From Pseudomonadota bacterium (GTDB lineage Bacteria; Pseudomonadota; Alphaproteobacteria; Sphingomonadales; Sphingomonadaceae): a stretch of DNA of 64,000 bases. Made by a program: the position numbers and the translations under genes. This document shows positions 1-8,369 of this stretch, one piece after another. How positions within the stretch are numbered: position 1 is the first letter of the stretch; every line of letters begins with the position of its first letter. The notes under the pieces were generated by a model. The model made no database searches. It saw only the letters and a program-made list of their open reading frames with translations, and was not told the DNA's origin. The stretch is taken from the NCBI GenBank assembly GCA_020160755.1, contig JAIUPN010000005.1:221510-285509 (forward strand), written 5' to 3'.

Positions 1-405
1 ATATAATGATGATATCATATTTATATCGAATTGGGTGGCGGTCAATCGGGATTTTGGCGAGCCCGGCCCGTAACGGTTTTGGGGTGGGGAGCCGTCTTTC
101 GCTCACTCACTTTCGTCATCCCGGACTTGATCCGGGATCCATAGCCGCACCGTCGTCGTGGACCCCGGATCAAGTCCGGGGTGACGATTATGGGAAGGTC
201 CGCTTCCGGTCGTTAGCCGTCCTCTCCACTCTCCCGGAGGAAGAAGCAGCGACCTGACGAAATCTACCGGTCTCGGCTCATCGGTCCAATGCCCGTCGTC
301 CCCACCCCGTCGGCGCTTCGTAGAACAGGTGTTGACATCGCCCCCACCGCTGCAAAATTCCCCCATCGACCGGTTTTCCGGCTCAAATTTCGAAGGGGCA
401 TCTTC
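1..405. other. Intergenic region with repeat, before the M16 peptidase gene
   Basis: I see no convincing gene here. The first ~30 bases are AT-rich, unlike the rest of the window, and contain the 10-bp palindrome ATGATATCAT (9-18). A composite palindromic repeat lies at 81-214. A possible -35 element TTGACA lies at 332-337, upstream of the peptidase start at 406, but I cannot point to a good -10 at normal spacing. Confidence 0.6.
81..214 (-). repeat. Composite intergenic palindromic repeat, copy 1 (reverse orientation)
   Basis: The core is a long inverted repeat. The left arm begins CGTCATCCCGGACTTGATCC at 114 and the right arm ends GGATCAAGTCCGGGGTGACG at 186. The flanks are also repeated elsewhere: GGGGTGGGGA at 81-90 and CTTCCGGTCG at 203-212. 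The same arrangement in the other orientation occurs at 11226-11360 and 63747-63881, and a truncated copy lies at 6842-6924. Confidence 0.85.
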
Positions 406-3243
406 ATGAAAGTCTTTCCGTTGCTGGGCGCCGCGACGCTCGCGCTCGCCGCCGCTGTCGCCGCCGACGCCCAGACGCCCGCGAAACCCGCGGGCGCCGC
501 CACGCAGGTGCCGCCGATCGCGTACAAGGAACGCATCCTCGCCAACGGCCTGCGCGTCCTTTCGCTGCAGGACAATTCGACCCCCAATGTCATGGTGTCG
601 GTGTGGTACGACGTCGGGTCGAAGCACGACCCCGAAAAGCGCTCGGGCTTCGCGCATCTCTTCGAACATATTTTGAGCCGCAAGACGGTGAACATGCCGT
701 ACAACATGATCAACCGGCTGACCGAGGATGTCGGCGGGGTGCGCAACGCGTCGACCAGCTTCGACCGCACCAACTATTACGAGACCGTCCCCGCCCAATA
801 TCTCGAAACGATGCTCTGGACGCACGCCGAGCGCATGGCGCGCCCCGTCGTCGACAAGGAGGTGTTCGAGACCGAACGCAATGTCGTGAAGGAGGAGCTG
901 CGCCTGCGCGTCCTCGCGCCGCCCTACGGCCGCCTCTTCTTCTTTGCCCTCAGTGAAAACACCTTCGACGTCCTGCCGCACCGCCGCCCGGTGATCGGTA
1001 CGATCGCCGACCTCGACGCCGCGACGCTCGACGACGCGCGCGCCTTTCACGAAGCCTTCTACGGCCCCGACACCGCGACCCTGATCGTCGCGGGCAATTT
1101 CGACGAGGCGCGGCTCCAGTCGCTCGTCGACAATTATTTCGGCGCGATCCCGAAGCGCGCGAAGCCGATCCCGCTCGCGATTCCCGGCACCGAGCCGCCG
1201 ATGGCGCCGCGCCGCGTCAACGCGACCGGCCCCAATGTCCCGCTGCCCGCGGTCGGTGCGATCTACAAGGTGCCCGGCGCCGGCCACCCCGACACCGCCG
1301 CGCTCGAGGTGATGAACGCGATCCTGTCGAGCGGCGAGAATTCGCGGCTGCACAAGGCGCTCGTGCGCACCGGCATGGCGAGCCAGATCGACGCGAGCGT
1401 CGATTTCACCGAGGAAGCGGGCGGCCTGACCCCCTTCGCGATCCTCAGCGACGGGCAGGATCCCGAGAAAGTCGCCGCGGCGCTCGATACGGTGCTGACG
1501 GGCATCGCCTCGGCCGAAGTCTCCGACGCCGAACTCACCGAAGCGAAGACCGAGCTCCTCGCCTCGACGCTCGAGGAGCGCGAGACCTTCTCGGGCCGCG
1601 CCTTCGAACTCGGCGAGGCGCTCGTCCTCACCGGCGATCCCGCCGCCGCGAACAAGCGCCTCGATGCGATCGCACGCGTCACCAAGACCGACGTCGCACG
1701 CGTCGCGAAACATTATCTCGACCCCAAGGCGCGCGTCGAGCTGCGCTATGCCGCGGGCGACGGCGACCCCAAAAGCTGGGCGAACCCCAGGCCGATGCCC
1801 GTCTTCCCGAGCGTCCCCGCCGCGACCGGCACACCCAACGAGCTCGCCGCCGAAGCCGCGCGGCAGGCCGCCCCCGCCCCGGCCGCCGCCCCCGCGGTCA
1901 CCCCGCCCAAGATCGCCGAAAGCCGCCTTTCCAACGGCATCCGCGTCGTCGCGGTCAAGACCGGCAGCGTCCCACTCGCAACGCTCAGCGTCGTGATCGG
2001 CGGCGGCGCGTCGACCGATCCGAAGGGCCGCGCCGGCGTCGCGACCATGGCCGCCGACCTCGCCGCGAAGGGCACCGCCACCCGCTCGGCCGAAGAGATC
2101 GCCGCCGCGCTCGAAAGCCTCGGCGCGTCGATCAACGCGGGCGCCAGCCCCGACGGCAGCATCTTCTCGGTCACCGCGCCCGCGGCGAACCTCGATGCGG
2201 TTGGCACGATCCTCGCCGACGTGATCCGCAACGCCAGCTACCCGCAGGCCGAATTCGACCTCGAACGCAAGCGCATGACCGACGGCCTCCGCGTCGCGCT
2301 CAACAATCCCGGCGCGATCGCCGCGATGGTCGCGCAGCCGTTGCTTTACGGAACCGCCCCCTATGGCGGACAAGCCGGCGGCACGATGAAAAGCCTCGCC
2401 GCGATCACCCGCGACGACCTTGTCGCCTATCGCCGCGCCTGGTGGCATCCCGCGAACATGTCGGTCGTCGTCACCGGCGGGATCGAACCCGCCGCGGGCG
2501 CCGCGCTCGCAAAGCGCCTGTTCGGCGACTGGAAGCCCGAAGGCCGCGCGCCTGCGCTTCCCAAATCGCGCGCGGGCACCGCGCTACCGCCGCGCACGAT
2601 CGTCGTCGACCTCCCGGGCGCGGGGCAGGCCGCCGTGCTCGCCGCGGTGCGCGGGGTCAGCCGCGCCGACGCCGCTTACCCCTCGCTCCTCCTCGCCAAT
2701 TCGGTGCTCGGCGTCGGCTCGAACGGCCGCCTCTTCAACGAGGTGCGCAGCAAGCGCGCGCTGAGCTATGGCGCCTACAGTTCGATGCCCGCGCGCGCCG
2801 ACGCCGCGCTTTTGAGCGCCAGCGCGCAGACGAAGAACGAAACCGCGACCGAGGTCGCCGAAATCTTCCTGAACGAGTTCAAGCGGCTCGGCGCCGAACC
2901 GATCACCGCCGACGCGCTCGCCAAGCGCCGCGCCTTTCTCGAGGGCGCCTATGGCCGCCAGCAGGAAACCGGCGGCGGATATGGCGCGATCGTCGCGGGC
3001 CTGATCCTGCAGGGGCTCCAGCCCGCCGACGCGCTCGACTATGCCGCGCGTCTCGGCGCGGTGACCCCCGCGGCCGCGAACGCGATCGCGGCGAAGAATG
3101 TGACGCCCGAAAACGCCTCGCTGATCGTCGTCGGCGACTCCGCCAAATTCATCGACAAGCTCCGCGTGCTCCGTCCCGACCTCGTCGTCATCCCGGCGAG
3201 CAAGCTCGATCTGGAGTCGCCGACCCTGGGGGCGACGCCTTAG
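406..3243 (+). CDS. Exported M16 family zinc metallopeptidase (two-domain, insulinase/pitrilysin-like)
   Basis: The 945-residue protein starts with a signal peptide (MKVFPLLGAATLALAAAVAADAQ), so it should act in the periplasm. The M16 zinc motif HxxEH is present as HLFEH at residues 84-88. A downstream glutamate-rich stretch (ETERNVVKEEL) supplies the usual third ligand. The two halves, roughly 40-480 and 510-930, look like the paired M16 N and C domains, joined by an Ala/Pro-rich linker (QAAPAPAAAPAVTPP). The second half has the R/Y-type signature (SKRALSYGAYSS) and no HxxEH, as is usual for the inactive partner half. I chose the ATG at 406 because GAAGGGG precedes it and the signal peptide begins there. 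An in-frame upstream ATG at 289 would add a non-signal extension. Peptide degradation is the family role; the substrate is unknown. Confidence 0.93.
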   Translation: MKVFPLLGAATLALAAAVAADAQTPAKPAGAATQVPPIAYKERILANGLRVLSLQDNSTPNVMVSVWYDVGSKHDPEKRSGFAHLFEHILSRKTVNMPYNMINRLTEDVGGVRNASTSFDRTNYYETVPAQYLETMLWTHAERMARPVVDKEVFETERNVVKEELRLRVLAPPYGRLFFFALSENTFDVLPHRRPVIGTIADLDAATLDDARAFHEAFYGPDTATLIVAGNFDEARLQSLVDNYFGAIPKRAKPIPLAIPGTEPPMAPRRVNATGPNVPLPAVGAIYKVPGAGHPDTAALEVMNAILSSGENSRLHKALVRTGMASQIDASVDFTEEAGGLTPFAILSDGQDPEKVAAALDTVLTGIASAEVSDAELTEAKTELLASTLEERETFSGRAFELGEALVLTGDPAAANKRLDAIARVTKTDVARVAKHYLDPKARVELRYAAGDGDPKSWANPRPMPVFPSVPAATGTPNELAAEAARQAAPAPAAAPAVTPPKIAESRLSNGIRVVAVKTGSVPLATLSVVIGGGASTDPKGRAGVATMAADLAAKGTATRSAEEIAAALESLGASINAGASPDGSIFSVTAPAANLDAVGTILADVIRNASYPQAEFDLERKRMTDGLRVALNNPGAIAAMVAQPLLYGTAPYGGQAGGTMKSLAAITRDDLVAYRRAWWHPANMSVVVTGGIEPAAGAALAKRLFGDWKPEGRAPALPKSRAGTALPPRTIVVDLPGAGQAAVLAAVRGVSRADAAYPSLLLANSVLGVGSNGRLFNEVRSKRALSYGAYSSMPARADAALLSASAQTKNETATEVAEIFLNEFKRLGAEPITADALAKRRAFLEGAYGRQQETGGGYGAIVAGLILQGLQPADALDYAARLGAVTPAAANAIAAKNVTPENASLIVVGDSAKFIDKLRVLRPDLVVIPASKLDLESPTLGATP

Positions 3244-3265
3244 GCAAGGGTCATACCACTCGCAT

Positions 3266-3342
3266 CGTCATCCCGGCGAAGGCCGGGATCTCGACTTGGC
3301 ATCATGAAGCTCCGTTGAGATCCCGGCCTTCGCCGGGATGAC
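3266..3342. repeat. Perfect 26-bp inverted repeat between convergent genes
   Basis: The arms at 3267-3292 and 3317-3342 are perfect reverse complements. The left arm begins GTCATCCCGGCGAAGGCCGG and the right arm ends in GCCGGGATGAC. A 24-bp loop separates them. It sits between two convergent stop codons (3243 and 3361), where its transcript would fold into a very stable hairpin in either direction. It may act as a bidirectional terminator, although no U-tract follows. Its arm sequence differs from the other palindromes in this window. Confidence 0.85.
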
Positions 3343-3360
3343 AAACAAGGAAGAATGACT

Positions 3361-4455
3361 TCAGAATCCGCCGATCCGCGGTAGCCCGTCCATGATCGCG
3401 GTGAGCGCGAGGGCATTCTCGCGCTCCATCGCGCTATGCCCGGCGTTGGTCACGATATAGGTCGCGGGCTCGCTCCCCGCATCGCGCAGCGCCGCGACCA
3501 GCCGCGACGCCTGCGTCAGCGGGCACACCTCGTCGAACCGCCCGTGCACGATATGCACCGGGATCGAGGCGAGCGTCGCAATATGATCGAAGAAATGCCC
3601 CGCGGGGATAAACAGCTCGTTCGCGAAATAATGCGCCTCGATCTGCGCAAAAGACAGCGCGAAATCGGCCTCGCCGAACTTGCCCGTGTCGGCGGTCTCG
3701 GGGATCATGTTCGAAATCACCCCTTCCCATAACGACCAGGTCAGCGCCGCCTTCAGCTGGCGTTCCTTCTCGGCCGCGTTCGCCGGCACCATGTCGAAGA
3801 TCGCCTTGTACGACTTCATCACATCGCCGCGCTCTTCGGCAGTCAGCATCGACAACAACGCCGCCCATTCGGCGGGATATTTCATATAGGCGCCGGGTTC
3901 GGTCAGCCCGTAGGGATCCTGCTCCCACGTCGCGGCGTTGCCCTGATAGAGGTAGAGCAGATCCTCTGGCGCCCCCAAAAAGATACCGCGCAGGATCAGG
4001 CTCGCGGTATGCGCCGGATGCGCAATCGCATAGGCCATCGCGAGCGTGCTCCCCCAACTCCCCCCGAACACATGCATCGGCCCGCTGATTTCCAGCTCGT
4101 CGCGCAATTTCTCGACATCGCCGATCAGGTCGGCGGTCGTATTCTTCGCCAGCGCGACCGCGGGGCCCGCCGACGCCACCGTCGGCTCGCTCTTTCCGCA
4201 CCCGCGCTGGTCGAACAGGATGACGCGATAGCGCCTGGGGTCGAAGAAACGCGCCATGACCGGCGCGCACGCGCCGCCCGGCCCACCGTGGAGGAACATC
4301 ACCGGCTCGCCCGCCGGATTGCCATATTCCTCCCAGTAAATGCGGTGCGCCGGATCGCGATCGACCTCAAGCCAGCCGAAATTCAGGCACGGCGGCTGCG
4401 GATAGACCCAGTCGTCGCCGATCTTGCTCGAAGTCTGCAATCGCGAAAAATCCAT
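3361..4455 (-). CDS. pip: Proline iminopeptidase (alpha/beta hydrolase, S33)
   Basis: The predicted product (364 residues) cleaves N-terminal proline from peptides and has no signal peptide, so it should be cytoplasmic. The oxyanion-hole motif HGGPGG, the segment DQRGCGKS, and the nucleophile elbow GGSWGS (Ser133) are all present. The Asp and His of the triad fall in GRFDEVCP and NAGHSAMERENALA near the C-terminus. This set is characteristic of the Pip family. I chose the ATG at 4455 because TGAGG lies just upstream; the longer reading frame would add about 30 basic residues that look non-coding. It is convergent with the M16 gene and divergent from the S9 peptidase gene. Confidence 0.92.
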   Translation of the reverse strand: MDFSRLQTSSKIGDDWVYPQPPCLNFGWLEVDRDPAHRIYWEEYGNPAGEPVMFLHGGPGGACAPVMARFFDPRRYRVILFDQRGCGKSEPTVASAGPAVALAKNTTADLIGDVEKLRDELEISGPMHVFGGSWGSTLAMAYAIAHPAHTASLILRGIFLGAPEDLLYLYQGNAATWEQDPYGLTEPGAYMKYPAEWAALLSMLTAEERGDVMKSYKAIFDMVPANAAEKERQLKAALTWSLWEGVISNMIPETADTGKFGEADFALSFAQIEAHYFANELFIPAGHFFDHIATLASIPVHIVHGRFDEVCPLTQASRLVAALRDAGSEPATYIVTNAGHSAMERENALALTAIMDGLPRIGGF

Positions 4456-4665
4456 ATCCTCAGCTTTCAATATGATCCGGCCGCCCACCAGTCCGCGGCG
4501 CCCGGACCCTAGCTCCCCGCGCCGCCATGTCCACCGCCTCGACACCGTCGCCCCGATTTCGGCCTTCGCCGGAAGGGTAAATCAAAGAAGGTCGACCGCC
4601 GTCGGTTGACCCGCTCCGGCGAAACGTACAGACCTTCCGCCTCACTGAAAAAGGGGCGAATCTTC

Positions 4666-6816
4666 ATGCGCAAACTGGCCATCCTCGGTGCGAGCCTGCT
4701 CGCGCTCTCCTCGCAGCCAGGCTTCGCACAGGAGGAACCCGCCCCTGCCGCGCCCGCCGCGGAAACCGCCGCGCCCGTGTCCGCCGCCGCCGTCGGCAGC
4801 GCGCGCAAGGGCCCCGAACGCCGCCTCACCGGCGCCGACCTCTTCGACCTCTCGATCGCCTCCGACCCGCAGATCAGCCCCGACGGCCGCCATATCGCCT
4901 ATGTCCGCCGCTCGAACGACATCATGTCCGATCGCGCGGTCAGCTCGATCTGGCTGATCGACACCGCGACGGGCGAGGAAACCCCCGTCGCGGGGCGCAG
5001 CGGCGGCGCCTCCTCGCCGCGCTGGTCACCCGACGGCAAGCGCCTCGCCTTCGCCTCGACCGAGGGCGGCAGCGCGCAGCTCTGGGTACGCTGGATGAAC
5101 GGCGGCGAAGCGGTGCGCCTCACCGGCCTTCCGACCAGCCCGTCGAGCCTCGCCTGGTCGCCCGACGGCCGCTCGATCGCCTATACGATGCTCGTCAAGG
5201 ACGACGGTCCCAGCTTCGGTTCGGCACCGAAGAACAAGCCCGAGGGTGCGAAATGGGCCGAGCCGCTCGAGGTCCACGACCTTCTCGCCTATCGCGCCGA
5301 TGGCGAAGGCTATCTCGAATCCGGCTTCGAAAAGATTTTCGTCGTCCCCGCGACGGGCGGCTCGCCGCGCCAGCTGACCTTCGGCCCCTATCATGACGGC
5401 GGCCCGCTGAGCTGGTCGCGCGACGGCCGCACCCTCTATTTCAGCGCGAACCGCAAACCCGATTGGGAGAAGGACCCGGTCGAAAGCGAAATTCACGCGC
5501 TCGACGTGACGAGCGGCGCGGTCACCGCGCTCACCGACCGCAACGGCCCCGACACCAACCCGCTCGTCTCGCCCGACGGCGGCAAGATCGCGTATCTCGG
5601 CTTCGACGACAAATTGCGCGCCTATGAGAATAGCCAGCTCTACGTCATGAACCGCGACGGATCGGGCAAGCGCGGCCTGACGGGCAATTGGGACTATGGC
5701 ATCGACGCGATCCAGTGGGCCGCCGACGGCAAGTCGGTTTATGCTCAGTACGACGATCATGGCGAAACCAGGGTCGCGCGCATCGGCCTCGATGGCGCGG
5801 TCCGCACCGCCGCGACGGGTCTTTCGGGCGGCGGGCTCGACCGGCCTTATACGGGCGGCAGCTTTACCGTATCCGACGGCGGCGCGATCGCCTTTACCGG
5901 CGGCACCGCCACCCGGCCTGCCGAGGTCCAGCTCAATCGCGGTGGCACCGCGCGCATCCTCACCGACCTCAACCGGAGCTTGCGCGAAGTCAAATCGCTC
6001 GGCGAGGTCCGCAAGATCACCGTGGCATCGAGCCACGACGGCAAGACGATCGAGGGCTGGCTGACGCTCCCGCCCGGCTACCGCGACGGCCAGCGCGTGC
6101 CGCTGATCCTCGAAATCCACGGCGGCCCCTTCGCGGCTTACGGCGGCCATTTCTCGACCGACAACCAGCTCTACGCCGCGGGCGGCTACGCCGTCCTCTC
6201 CGCCAACCCGCGCGGTTCGACCAGCTATGGCGCAGCCTTCGCGAACGAGATCGACAAGGCCTATCCGGGCAATGATTATTTCGACCTCATCAGCATCGTC
6301 GACCGCGCGATCGAGCTTGGCGTCGCCGACCCCGACGCGCTGTTCGTCACCGGCGGCTCGGGCGGCGGGGTGCTCACCAGCTGGATCGTCGGCAAGACCA
6401 ACCGCTTCAAGGCCGCGGTCACGCAAAAGCCGGTGATCAACTGGACGACGCAGGCGCTCACCGCCGACGGTCCCGGTTTCTTCGGCCCCTATTGGCTCGG
6501 CGCCGAACCGTGGGAAAAGCCCGAACTTTTCTGGTCGCGCTCGCCGCTCTCGCTCGTCGGCAATGTCGAAACGCCGACGCTCGTCATCGTCGGGGCCGAG
6601 GATTACCGCACCCCGGTCAGCGAATCCGAACAATATTACACCGCGCTCCGCCTCCGCGGCGTGCCCAGCGCGCTGATCAAGGTTCCCGGCGCCAGCCACG
6701 GCAGCATCGCCGCGCGCCCGTCGCAATCGGCCGCCAAGGCCTCGGCGATCCTCGCGTGGTTCGAAAAGTACAAGAAAGGCTGGACCCGCCCGGCGGCTGA
6801 CGCGCCCGCGAAATAG
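4666..6816 (+). CDS. Exported S9 family prolyl oligopeptidase / dipeptidyl-peptidase-like enzyme
   Basis: The 716-residue protein has a signal peptide (MRKLAILGASLLALSSQPGFAQ), so it should act in the periplasm. Residues ~60-440 form a beta-propeller with repeated WSPDG/SPDG elements (SPDGRHIAYV, WSPDGKRLAF, WSPDGRSIAY, SRDGRTLYF). The C-terminal alpha/beta hydrolase carries Ser565 in GGSGGG, Asp646 in GAEDYRTP and His678 in GASHGS. This is the S9 triad in the right order. The ATG at 4666 is preceded by AAAGGGGC. The leader GGGGC..TCTTCATG resembles that of the M16 gene at 406. It probably works with the neighbouring peptidases in peptide scavenging. Confidence 0.93.
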   Translation: MRKLAILGASLLALSSQPGFAQEEPAPAAPAAETAAPVSAAAVGSARKGPERRLTGADLFDLSIASDPQISPDGRHIAYVRRSNDIMSDRAVSSIWLIDTATGEETPVAGRSGGASSPRWSPDGKRLAFASTEGGSAQLWVRWMNGGEAVRLTGLPTSPSSLAWSPDGRSIAYTMLVKDDGPSFGSAPKNKPEGAKWAEPLEVHDLLAYRADGEGYLESGFEKIFVVPATGGSPRQLTFGPYHDGGPLSWSRDGRTLYFSANRKPDWEKDPVESEIHALDVTSGAVTALTDRNGPDTNPLVSPDGGKIAYLGFDDKLRAYENSQLYVMNRDGSGKRGLTGNWDYGIDAIQWAADGKSVYAQYDDHGETRVARIGLDGAVRTAATGLSGGGLDRPYTGGSFTVSDGGAIAFTGGTATRPAEVQLNRGGTARILTDLNRSLREVKSLGEVRKITVASSHDGKTIEGWLTLPPGYRDGQRVPLILEIHGGPFAAYGGHFSTDNQLYAAGGYAVLSANPRGSTSYGAAFANEIDKAYPGNDYFDLISIVDRAIELGVADPDALFVTGGSGGGVLTSWIVGKTNRFKAAVTQKPVINWTTQALTADGPGFFGPYWLGAEPWEKPELFWSRSPLSLVGNVETPTLVIVGAEDYRTPVSESEQYYTALRLRGVPSALIKVPGASHGSIAARPSQSAAKASAILAWFEKYKKGWTRPAADAPAK

Positions 6817-6841
6817 GCGGGTCGTCCGCCGCGTCGGTTTT

Positions 6842-6924
6842 GGAGTGGGAAGATGCCATTCCCTATCTTCGTCATCCCGGACTTGATCCGGGATCCATAG
6901 CCGCGCCGTCGTCGCGGACCCCGC
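6842..6924 (-). repeat. Composite intergenic repeat, truncated copy
   Basis: The copy has the same left flank as copy 1 (GGAGTGGGA) and the same left arm (CGTCATCCCGGACTTGATCC from 6870). It shares the central GCCGTCGTCGCGGACCCCG, then the match ends abruptly at 6924. The right arm and outer flank are missing. The sequence continues into the end of the 2OG oxygenase gene at 6943. Confidence 0.8.
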
Positions 6925-6942
6925 TGCGCGCCCCAACGCCGC

Positions 6943-7668
6943 CTAGGTGGCGTCGTGAAAGATCACCCCCAGCGTGTGCCGCCGTCCGGACCGGATTTCG
7001 CTCACCCCGTGGCGCATCGCGACGCGGTAATCGCCGCGGCTTCCGCGTACCGGCCGGGCGTTCACCGCAAAGACGACCGCATCGCCCTTCGCCAGCGGCA
7101 CGACAGCGGCGCGTGACTGCATCCGCGGCCTTTGTTCGGTCAGCACGAACTCGCCGCCGCAAAAATCGCCTTCCGGCGCCGATAGCAGCACCGCGGCCTG
7201 CAACGGAAAGACATGCTCGCCGTACAGATCCTGATGCAGGCAATTATAGTCGCCCGGCCCATATTGCAGCAGCAGGGGGGTCGGCCGCCGCTGCCCCGCC
7301 TCATGACAGCGCGCGAGGAAATCGGCATGATCGGCGGGAAAGCGCACGCCCACTCCCATTCGCTCGTGCCAGCGGTTCGCGATCGGCGCGAGTCGCGGAT
7401 ACAGGCGCTCGCGCAGCATCGCGACCAGCGGCGGCAGCGGATAGGAAAAATAGCGATACTCGCCGCGCCCGAAGCCGTGCCGCGCCATGACCACCCGGCT
7501 GCGGAACCCCGCCTCCCCGGCATAGAGCGCCGCGACATCGTCGCATTCGGCGTCGGTCAGCAGGCGCGGCAGCACAGCCCACCCGTCGCGATCGAGCGCC
7601 GCCGCCAGGGCATCGAGGTCCAGCGCTTCGATACGCGCGCCGGTGCGTGTTTCCATCGTCTCCGTCAT
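6943..7668 (-). CDS. 2OG-Fe(II) oxygenase (prolyl-4-hydroxylase-type fold)
   Basis: The 241-residue protein has the iron-binding HxD as CLHQD (His145, Asp147). It also has the distal motif HGVSEIRSGRRHTLGVIF, where His220 is the third iron ligand and the Arg-Arg downstream would bind 2-oxoglutarate. The spacing and the HxVxxVxxGxR pattern match the P4Hc-like oxygenase family. No signal peptide is visible, so it should be cytosolic. The substrate cannot be read from the sequence. A neighbouring truncated repeat ends only 18 bp from its stop codon. Confidence 0.85.
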   Translation of the reverse strand: MTETMETRTGARIEALDLDALAAALDRDGWAVLPRLLTDAECDDVAALYAGEAGFRSRVVMARHGFGRGEYRYFSYPLPPLVAMLRERLYPRLAPIANRWHERMGVGVRFPADHADFLARCHEAGQRRPTPLLLQYGPGDYNCLHQDLYGEHVFPLQAAVLLSAPEGDFCGGEFVLTEQRPRMQSRAAVVPLAKGDAVVFAVNARPVRGSRGDYRVAMRHGVSEIRSGRRHTLGVIFHDAT

Positions 7669-7844
7669 GCCTCCGCCATGCCATCGCCGCGCCCGGACCG
7701 CGCCCCGTTTCTTGCTTTCAAACCCGCCTGCCCATGCCGCGCCACCATCCGCCGCATCCGCGGCACAGCGGGCCTATCGGCGCTTCCCCGCGCGCGCGCC
7801 TTCGCTCTAGTCGGACAGAGGGGCGAGCAAGAACAGGAGCAAGG

Positions 7845-8369
7845 ATGATGAGCGCCCTTTCGACCCGGCACGAGCCCGATCCGCTCGGCCCGCCGCCGCC
7901 GACGGCGGACGATCAGGCACTGGGGCTCCAGTTCTGCCGCATCGGCCTGTTGTCGCTGACCCGGCTGCAACTCGCGCTCGAACGCGGCGACCGCTCGCGC
8001 GCGATGGAGGCGATCGACGACCTCCACGCGCTCGATGCCGAGGTCGAACGCCTCGTCGGCGCGCTTCCCGTCTCGCCCGGCGACGCGCGGCAGGGGCGCG
8101 TCGCGCGCATCCTCAAGGAAGGCAAGATGGCGGTCGCGTTCGAAAAGCTCGCGCTCGCCAGCGGGATCAGCGGCCCCGACCTCGCCTCGCGGCCCGCCAT
8201 TCCGGACCGCACCATCCACACGCGGCCCGAAACCGGGCCCGCGGGCGCCGCCGACTGGCCGCCCGCCGAGCCGCGAACGGCGCGCCTGCTCCGTACCTAT
8301 GGACCGCGCGCCGCGATCCTGCTCGCGATCGCCGGCGCAACGCTCACCGCCTTGCTGGCGGCACTCTGA
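7845..8369 (+). CDS. Hypothetical protein with C-terminal membrane anchor
   Basis: I do not recognise this family. The 174-residue product has a Pro-rich N-terminus and a helical middle section (residues ~25-110, many Leu/Arg/Glu). A single hydrophobic segment lies at the very end (AAILLAIAGATLTALLAAL), so it could be a tail-anchored protein. AGGAGCAAGG precedes tandem ATG codons at 7845 and 7848; either may be used. Its last 73 bp overlap the end of the convergent lipoprotein gene, which reads the anchor-coding DNA in antisense. Confidence 0.7.
   Translation: MMSALSTRHEPDPLGPPPPTADDQALGLQFCRIGLLSLTRLQLALERGDRSRAMEAIDDLHALDAEVERLVGALPVSPGDARQGRVARILKEGKMAVAFEKLALASGISGPDLASRPAIPDRTIHTRPETGPAGAADWPPAEPRTARLLRTYGPRAAILLAIAGATLTALLAAL

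Noticed and set aside
103..2448. A 781-codon open frame on the minus strand opposite the M16 gene
   Set aside because: Composition is Arg/Gly/Ala-rich with no domain. It is an antisense shadow caused by high GC3; the plus-strand gene has clear M16 motifs.
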